Below, one piece after another: positions 59,106-64,000 of a stretch of 64,000 nt of DNA. The stretch's first letter is position 1; each line of letters begins with the position of its first letter. The translations under genes and the position numbers were made by a program. The notes beneath the pieces were generated by a model that saw nothing but the letters and a program-made list of their open reading frames with translations, did no database searches and was not told the DNA's origin. Origin of the DNA: Thalassobacillus sp043497085 (GTDB taxonomy: Bacteria; Bacillota; Bacilli; Bacillales; Halobacillaceae); assembly GCA_043497085.1 (NCBI GenBank), contig JBIEKI010000006.1. One strand, 5' to 3'.

Positions 59106-59645
59106 ATGCAAAAGAAGCAGGGGTTGACATTGGTTTTTACCGGTGATGGAAAAGGGAAGACGACGGCTGCAACCGGGCTTGCTGTCCGGGCATTAGGCCA
59201 TGACAAAAAGGTGAAAATGCTGCAATTTATCAAGTCCCCGAAGCGGCCTTATGGTGAAAGAAAATCACTGTTGAAACTGGGTGCTGAGATTATTCAGCTG
59301 GGCGAAGGGTTCACCTGGACAAAGACACCGGAAATCCACCGGGAGGCATTAAAAAAAGCGTGGGTTCTTGCCAAGGAAACTGTGCTGTCTGGGCAGTATG
59401 ATGTCGTGATTCTGGATGAACTGAATAATGCGCTTGCGATTGATTCTTTTCCGATCGATGATGTACTGCCGCTGGAAGAAGTGATTGAACTGATCCACAA
59501 CAAGCCGGAGTATGTCCACCTCGTGATTACTGGCAGAAGTGCGCTCCAGGAAGTAAAGGATGCAGCTGATCTTGTATCGGTCATTGATGTGGAAAAACAT
59601 TATTATGATGAAGGCATCCCTGCCGTCCGTGGTGTTGAGTTTTGA
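59106..59645 (+). CDS. cobO: Cob(I)alamin adenosyltransferase, CobO/BtuR type
   Basis: Transfers the adenosyl group to cob(I)yrinate or cobalamin. The protein has 179 residues; the P-loop is FTGDGKGKTTAATGLA, followed by VKMLQFIKSP and VVILDELNNALAID. GAGGAGGAG precedes ATG 59106. First gene behind the cobalamin riboswitch; its stop overlaps the cobB start (TTGA). Confidence 0.95.
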   Translation: MQKKQGLTLVFTGDGKGKTTAATGLAVRALGHDKKVKMLQFIKSPKRPYGERKSLLKLGAEIIQLGEGFTWTKTPEIHREALKKAWVLAKETVLSGQYDVVILDELNNALAIDSFPIDDVLPLEEVIELIHNKPEYVHLVITGRSALQEVKDAADLVSVIDVEKHYYDEGIPAVRGVEF

Positions 59646-61012
59646 CTGCCCGCCGTCTCGTAGTTGCAGGTGTATCCAGTGGCGCCGGCAAGACGAGTAT
59701 CGCAATCGGGTTAATGGCTGCCTTTATCAAAAAGGGGCTCACGGTTCAAGGATTCAAGTGCGGTCCTGATTACATAGACCCTTCCTATCATACCGCCGTA
59801 ACTGGTCGTCCCTCCCGTAACCTCGATAGCTGGATGCTCCCTGAAGATGTGATGAAAGAAGTGTTTGTGAAAGGAAGTGAAGGGGCAGACCTTTCGATCA
59901 TCGAGGGTGTGATGGGCTTTTATGATGGCAAATCGCCGAGGTCCAATCAAGGTTCTACGGCAGAAATCAGTACTCTGCTGGGTGCTCCGACAATCCTGGT
60001 TGTGGACTGCTCGGCGATGGCCCGGAGTGCCGCTGCTATCGTAAAAGGTTTTCAGTTACTGGATCCCGGAGTTCATATTGCCGGAGTGATTGCAAATAAG
60101 GTCGGAAGTGAGGGGCATTACCGGCTGATAAAAGATGCGGTGGAACAGGAGTGTGGCATTCCGGTCTGTGGATATCTGCTGAAAGATAATAGTCTTAAGA
60201 TGCCGGAGCGGCACTTAGGGCTGGTGCCTTCTATCGAGCGCGGGGAACTGGATGAGCAGCTGGAACAGCTTGGGGATGTAGTGTCTGAAACGATCGACGT
60301 GGACCAAATCTATCAGATTAGTGAACAGGCACCCTTGCAAACTGATTCCTCCATGTTTCAGCGTAGGGGCATGATCAATGTAACAATCGCGGTAGCTAGG
60401 GATGAGGCATTCAACTTCTATTATCAGGAGAACCTGGAGTTGATGGAAGCGTATGGGGCTAGGGTTGTTTATTTTTCACCTTTAAAAGGTGAGGTGCTTC
60501 CTCCTCAAGTGGATGGCGTTTATTTAGGTGGCGGATTTCCGGAGCAATTCGCTGAGCAGCTGGCGGAAAACCGAGCAACCAGGCAGTCAGTTAGTGGAGC
60601 AATTGAAAGCGGTCTCCCTGTACTCGCAGAATGCGGAGGGTTGATGTATTTATCCGAATCGATCACGACGCTCGATGGTAACGACTATCCGATGGCAGGT
60701 GTGCTTCCTGGTAAGACGGAAATGCAGACGAAACTCGCTGCCCTTGGGTACCGGGAAATCTCTGGGCTTCCAAACAACTATCTTTTCAAAGACGGCATGG
60801 AAGTACGGGGACATGAATTCCATTATTCCATCTTCAAACCATCACGTGAGCTTCCTGGAGCTTATCGGGTGAAAAGCAGGTTCGGAACGGTTGAGGAAGG
60901 ATTTCTTTATAAAAATGTGGTTGCCGGTTATACGCACATCCATTTTGCCTCGAATCCCGACGTTCTGGAGAATTTTTTGCGTCTTTGCAAGGAGCAGCGG
61001 GATGGAAAGTGA
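59642..61012 (+). CDS. cobB: Cobyrinate a,c-diamide synthase (CobB/CbiA)
   Basis: ATP- and glutamine-dependent amidation of cobyrinate. The 456-residue protein has an N-terminal P-loop-like ATPase domain (VAGVSSGAGKTSIAIGLM) and a class I glutamine amidotransferase domain with the nucleophile in VLAECGGLMYLS and a C-terminal His in GYTHIHFASNP. TTG 59642 overlaps the cobO stop; no strong ribosome binding site is visible, so coupled translation is likely. Confidence 0.93.
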   Translation: MTARRLVVAGVSSGAGKTSIAIGLMAAFIKKGLTVQGFKCGPDYIDPSYHTAVTGRPSRNLDSWMLPEDVMKEVFVKGSEGADLSIIEGVMGFYDGKSPRSNQGSTAEISTLLGAPTILVVDCSAMARSAAAIVKGFQLLDPGVHIAGVIANKVGSEGHYRLIKDAVEQECGIPVCGYLLKDNSLKMPERHLGLVPSIERGELDEQLEQLGDVVSETIDVDQIYQISEQAPLQTDSSMFQRRGMINVTIAVARDEAFNFYYQENLELMEAYGARVVYFSPLKGEVLPPQVDGVYLGGGFPEQFAEQLAENRATRQSVSGAIESGLPVLAECGGLMYLSESITTLDGNDYPMAGVLPGKTEMQTKLAALGYREISGLPNNYLFKDGMEVRGHEFHYSIFKPSRELPGAYRVKSRFGTVEEGFLYKNVVAGYTHIHFASNPDVLENFLRLCKEQRDGK

Positions 61013-62519
61013 AAAAGCAAAACCGATCATGATCCAGGGAACCCATTCGGATGCAGGGAAAAGTATGTTTGTTACCGCCCTGTGCCGGATTTTCACAGAA
61101 GATGGCTGCCGAACGGCTCCGTTCAAGTCGCAGAACATGGCGCTCAATTCCTACATAACCGCCGATGGCAAAGAAATTGGACGGGCTCAGGGCGTCCAGG
61201 CGGAAGCGTCCGGCATTACGGCAACCACGGATATGAATCCTGTCCTGATCAAACCGAACCGTGATAACGATGCCCAGATTGTCGTTCATGGAAAGCCGGT
61301 GTCGAACATGAAGGCAAGCGCCTACCGCTCAGAATACTACGATAATGCCAAACAAATAATCACAGAGGCATACCATCGGCTTGCTGGAAGTTATGACCGG
61401 ATTGTCATCGAGGGAGCTGGCAGTCCGGCTGAGGTCAACCTGAATGACCGGGAGCTTGTGAATATGAGCGTTGCAAAAATGGCCGACGCACCGGTCATAT
61501 TAGTGGGAGACATTGATAAGGGCGGGGTGTTCGCCAGTCTCGTTGGAACGCTCCAGCTTTTGCCCGAAAGAGACCGCGACCGTGTAATTGGGGTGGTCAT
61601 CAATAAGTTCCGGGGAGACAAAGCACTGCTTGATCCCGGGCTGGAATGGTTTGAAAAGTATACTGGAAAACCGGTGCTTGGTGTCCTTCCCCATATCAAT
61701 GACCTTCATATCGAGGCGGAGGATTCGTTAAGCCTAAGCCGATATACGAGGAGTGGGAACACCGATAAACCGATCGATATTGCTGTCATCGAATATCCAA
61801 AGATTTCTAATTTTACCGATATTGATCCTTTCCTGATCGAAGCAGATTGCCATGTCCGATTTGTTAAGGAGGCAGCTGACCTGATGCAGCCGGATGTCAT
61901 CATTATGCCTGGTAGCAAAAATACGATCGAGGATCTTATCTATGTGCAAGACAAAAGGCTGGACCAGGCTATCACCTCAGCCCGGGAACTAGGGGCTATC
62001 GTGGTTGGTATTTGCGGAGGGTATCAAATGCTCGGAACCAAAGTAAGAGATCCTTACCAGGTGGAGACCAATCTTGAGGAAGTCCCTGGGCTGGACTTGC
62101 TGCCGATCGAAACGACGCTTTCCAGAAACAAAAAGACGGTCCGATCGAGTGGAACCGTGAATTGGGATGGCCGTGCTTTTCCTGTGAAAGGGTATGAAAT
62201 CCATGTGGGAACAACGGTTGCTGAGGATAATATAAGTCATTTCATTACCATGGATGACGGACAGATCGATGGTGCAAGCAATAAAAACGTTATTGGCACT
62301 TATTTCCACGGGATATTCCATAACGATATTTTTCGGAGAGAACTTTTAAATTCGCTCCGAATTAAAAAAGGGTTGGAGACACTCCAGTCATCAACCTCCG
62401 TCCAGCATTTTCAGGAACAGGAATTCGACCGGTTGGCAGCGCATGTCCGCAAGGCTATTGATATACCAAAGCTTTATGAACGACTAACTAAATTTGCAGA
62501 AATTGGGGGAGTAAGATGA
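61002..62519 (+). CDS. cobQ: Cobyric acid synthase (CobQ/CbiP)
   Basis: Amidates adenosylcobyrinate diamide at four positions. The 505-residue protein has a P-loop in MIQGTHSDAGKSMFVTAL, the GATase nucleophile in VVGICGGYQMLGT and the C-terminal His in GTYFHGIFHND. ATG 61002 follows GGAGCAG and overlaps cobB by 11 bases; the longer in-frame extension lies inside cobB. Confidence 0.94.
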   Translation: MESEKAKPIMIQGTHSDAGKSMFVTALCRIFTEDGCRTAPFKSQNMALNSYITADGKEIGRAQGVQAEASGITATTDMNPVLIKPNRDNDAQIVVHGKPVSNMKASAYRSEYYDNAKQIITEAYHRLAGSYDRIVIEGAGSPAEVNLNDRELVNMSVAKMADAPVILVGDIDKGGVFASLVGTLQLLPERDRDRVIGVVINKFRGDKALLDPGLEWFEKYTGKPVLGVLPHINDLHIEAEDSLSLSRYTRSGNTDKPIDIAVIEYPKISNFTDIDPFLIEADCHVRFVKEAADLMQPDVIIMPGSKNTIEDLIYVQDKRLDQAITSARELGAIVVGICGGYQMLGTKVRDPYQVETNLEEVPGLDLLPIETTLSRNKKTVRSSGTVNWDGRAFPVKGYEIHVGTTVAEDNISHFITMDDGQIDGASNKNVIGTYFHGIFHNDIFRRELLNSLRIKKGLETLQSSTSVQHFQEQEFDRLAAHVRKAIDIPKLYERLTKFAEIGGVR

Positions 62520-63568
62520 ATAAACAATTGCAGGAAATTATCCAATCGATTGAACCAGTAAGCAAGGAAAGAATCACTGAAACTGCCCGTTACCTGGATA
62601 CATTGACAAAACCTCCGGGAAGCCTCGGAAGGCTGGAGGAAATCGCTAAACAGCTTGCCGGCATTACTGAACAGGGAGTCCCACAGGTGTCCCCGCCGGG
62701 AATCCTGGTGTTTGCCGGTGATCATGGCATTGTGGAAGAAGGGGTTTCTGCTTTTCCACAGGAAGTGACCGTACAGATGATTAGGAATTTTCTTGAGGGC
62801 GGGGCAGCGATCAATGTCTTTGCCCGGCAAATTGGTGCATCCCTGCAGGTAGTCGATGTCGGTGCTGCCGGTGAGATAGACGATGATCGTCTCGTTTCAA
62901 GAAAAATAGCTGCAGGCACAGCGAATTTTTTAAAAACGGATGCCATGACTGAAGCACAAATGGAAGCGGCGATATTGGCAGGTGCCGAGTCAGCGAACAC
63001 GATGATTGCCCGGGGAATAAAATGCCTCATCTTAGGTGAGATGGGTATTGGAAACACAACAGCAGCCAGCGCCCTGGTGGCTGTACTTACAGGCTACAGC
63101 GTGGAGCAGACAGTTGGTTACGGAACAGGCATTTCAGCAGAGAGAAAGCTTCACAAAAGCAGGATTATTGAAGAAGCGATCAGGCATCGTGACCCAAACC
63201 CTGACACCCCGTTAGATGTGCTCCAAAAGCTGGGCGGCTATGAGATTGCCGCCATTTCAGGGGCGGTTCTGGCAGCTGCACAGTCCGGAATTCCTGTATT
63301 CATGGATGGATTTATCTGTACATCCGGTGCAATGGTAGCTGTCCGGCTTAACCCGTACATAAAAGATTATCTGTTTGCGGGGCATGTATCACAAGAACCG
63401 GGTCATAAAATCGCCCTCGAGGACATCGGGTCCGCACCGTTATTGGATCTCGGGCTGAAGCTGGGTGAAGGGACAGGTGCAGCTCTTGCCTTTCCGGTAC
63501 TGGAAGCGGCAGCAAGAATGCGGAATGAAATGGCTACCTTCGATGAGGCCAGCGTTACGAACAAGTAA
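62516..63568 (+). CDS. cobT: Nicotinate-nucleotide:DMB phosphoribosyltransferase (CobT)
   Basis: Activates the lower ligand dimethylbenzimidazole for cobalamin assembly. The protein has 350 residues: the N-terminal LTKPPGSLGRLEEIAKQLAG, the substrate loop LGEMGIGNTTAASALVAVL and FMDGFICTSGAM, with the catalytic Glu near the C-terminus in KLGEGTGAALAFPVLEAA. It overlaps cobQ by four bases (ATGA). Confidence 0.95.
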   Translation: MNKQLQEIIQSIEPVSKERITETARYLDTLTKPPGSLGRLEEIAKQLAGITEQGVPQVSPPGILVFAGDHGIVEEGVSAFPQEVTVQMIRNFLEGGAAINVFARQIGASLQVVDVGAAGEIDDDRLVSRKIAAGTANFLKTDAMTEAQMEAAILAGAESANTMIARGIKCLILGEMGIGNTTAASALVAVLTGYSVEQTVGYGTGISAERKLHKSRIIEEAIRHRDPNPDTPLDVLQKLGGYEIAAISGAVLAAAQSGIPVFMDGFICTSGAMVAVRLNPYIKDYLFAGHVSQEPGHKIALEDIGSAPLLDLGLKLGEGTGAALAFPVLEAAARMRNEMATFDEASVTNK

Positions 63569-63653
63569 CCTCACGAAAAAGCCTATTTAAAATGAGGGAG
63601 ATTATTGCGAAAAACAAACCGTGGTTGCTAAATAGAAAGGAAGTATGTGAAAA

Positions 63654-64000
63654 ATGATGGCAAGTAAAGCGAAAATATCGTTATTTTCTATACTGCTGGC
63701 AGTCCTGTTGGCTGTGATGGCCGGATGCGGGGTGACAGAAGAAGGGAACGAAGGCAAGAAAAGTACGAATGAACCAGCAGACCAAAGTGAAGAAACGCAA
63801 GGGGAAGCTTCTGGGAACTCCTTCCCGGTGACCGTAGAAGATGGGTCAGGCGGGCAAGTAGAAATAGAGTCAGAACCGGAAACGATTGTTTCGGTACAGG
63901 CAAGCAACACGGAAATCGCGTTTGCACTCGATCAGGGAGAGAAAATGATCGGTGTCTCGGATTACTGTAATTACCCGGCAGAAACGAAAGACATTGAAAA
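63654..64000 (+). CDS. ABC transporter binding lipoprotein, probably cobalamin (BtuF-like), partial
   Basis: The first 115 residues are present; the gene runs off the window. A signal peptide with lipobox MAGC (about Cys23) is followed by an acidic linker (EGNEGKKSTNEPADQSEETQ) and the start of a periplasmic-binding domain (VEIESEPETIVSVQASNTEIAFAL, then GVSDYCNYP). The SxxxTE segment and GVSDYCNYP are typical of BtuF/FhuD-type vitamin B12 or siderophore binders. AAAGGAAG precedes ATG 63654. Its place in the cob operon favours corrinoid uptake. Confidence 0.82.
   Translation, partial: MMASKAKISLFSILLAVLLAVMAGCGVTEEGNEGKKSTNEPADQSEETQGEASGNSFPVTVEDGSGGQVEIESEPETIVSVQASNTEIAFALDQGEKMIGVSDYCNYPAETKDIE

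Overview
The window is a chromosomal segment of a Bacillaceae member. The gene order closely follows the Bacillus subtilis stretch yjzC-yjzD-med-fabH-fabF, yjbA-trpS-oppABCDF, yjbC-spx-terC-mecA-coiA-pepF, spxH-yjbI-yjbK-relQ-nadK-yjbO-prpE, fabI-cotO-cotZ, yjcA and yjcF-yjcG-yjcH. Spore coat genes, sigma-K-like promoters, a T-box and moderate GC content fit an endospore-forming, low-to-mid GC Firmicute. Acidic extracytoplasmic proteins such as OppA would suit a moderately halophilic genus such as Halobacillus or a relative, but the genus is only a guess.

Layout. 1-2.9 kb: yjzC, yjzD, a Rossmann-like protein and the Med lipoprotein. 3.2-5.5 kb: fabH-fabF behind FapR-like boxes. 5.5-9.5 kb: an LCP cell-wall ligase, yjbA, T-box-controlled trpS and a DUF3899 protein. 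9.8-15.9 kb: the opp operon, with a CodY-like box and an internal attenuator after oppA. 16-24 kb: a DUF4015 protein, yjbC, spx, terC, mecA, coiA and pepF. 24-29 kb: accessory genes (DUF3231, Nudix, cupin, MFS) and an RsaE/RoxS-type small RNA with a Rex-like operator. 29-34.3 kb: the spxH to prpE block. 34.3-35 kb: a composite inverted-repeat element. 35-43 kb: mgtE, a CPA2 antiporter, fabI and spore coat genes, including one with four 75-bp repeats. 43-47 kb: an MBL hydrolase, a DUF421 protein, yjcFGH and tRNA-Val. 47-53.2 kb: an FAD-type oxidoreductase and a TetR / MMPL / YhgE-like cluster. 53.2-53.5 kb: an unexplained array of eight 9-nt motifs spaced 20-21 bp. 53.5-58.5 kb: a P-type ATPase and HMA chaperone, a Crp/Fnr regulator with N-terminal cysteines, and a membrane/UbiA cluster; both flanking operons carry an FNR-like box at the same distance from a -10. 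58.7-64 kb: a cobalamin riboswitch followed by overlapping cobO-cobB-cobQ-cobT and the start of a lipoprotein, probably BtuF-like.

How the genes work together. Several proteins act on Spx and competence: Spx, its ClpXP adaptor SpxH, MecA, Med and CoiA. FabH/FabF and FabI are probably co-repressed by FapR. The least explained parts are the 21-bp-phased array (53264-53417), the FNR-type regulon around 55.7-58.5 kb, and the composite repeat at 34.3-34.9 kb. Coordinates, motifs and spacings were read by eye; no alignment or structure prediction was run.
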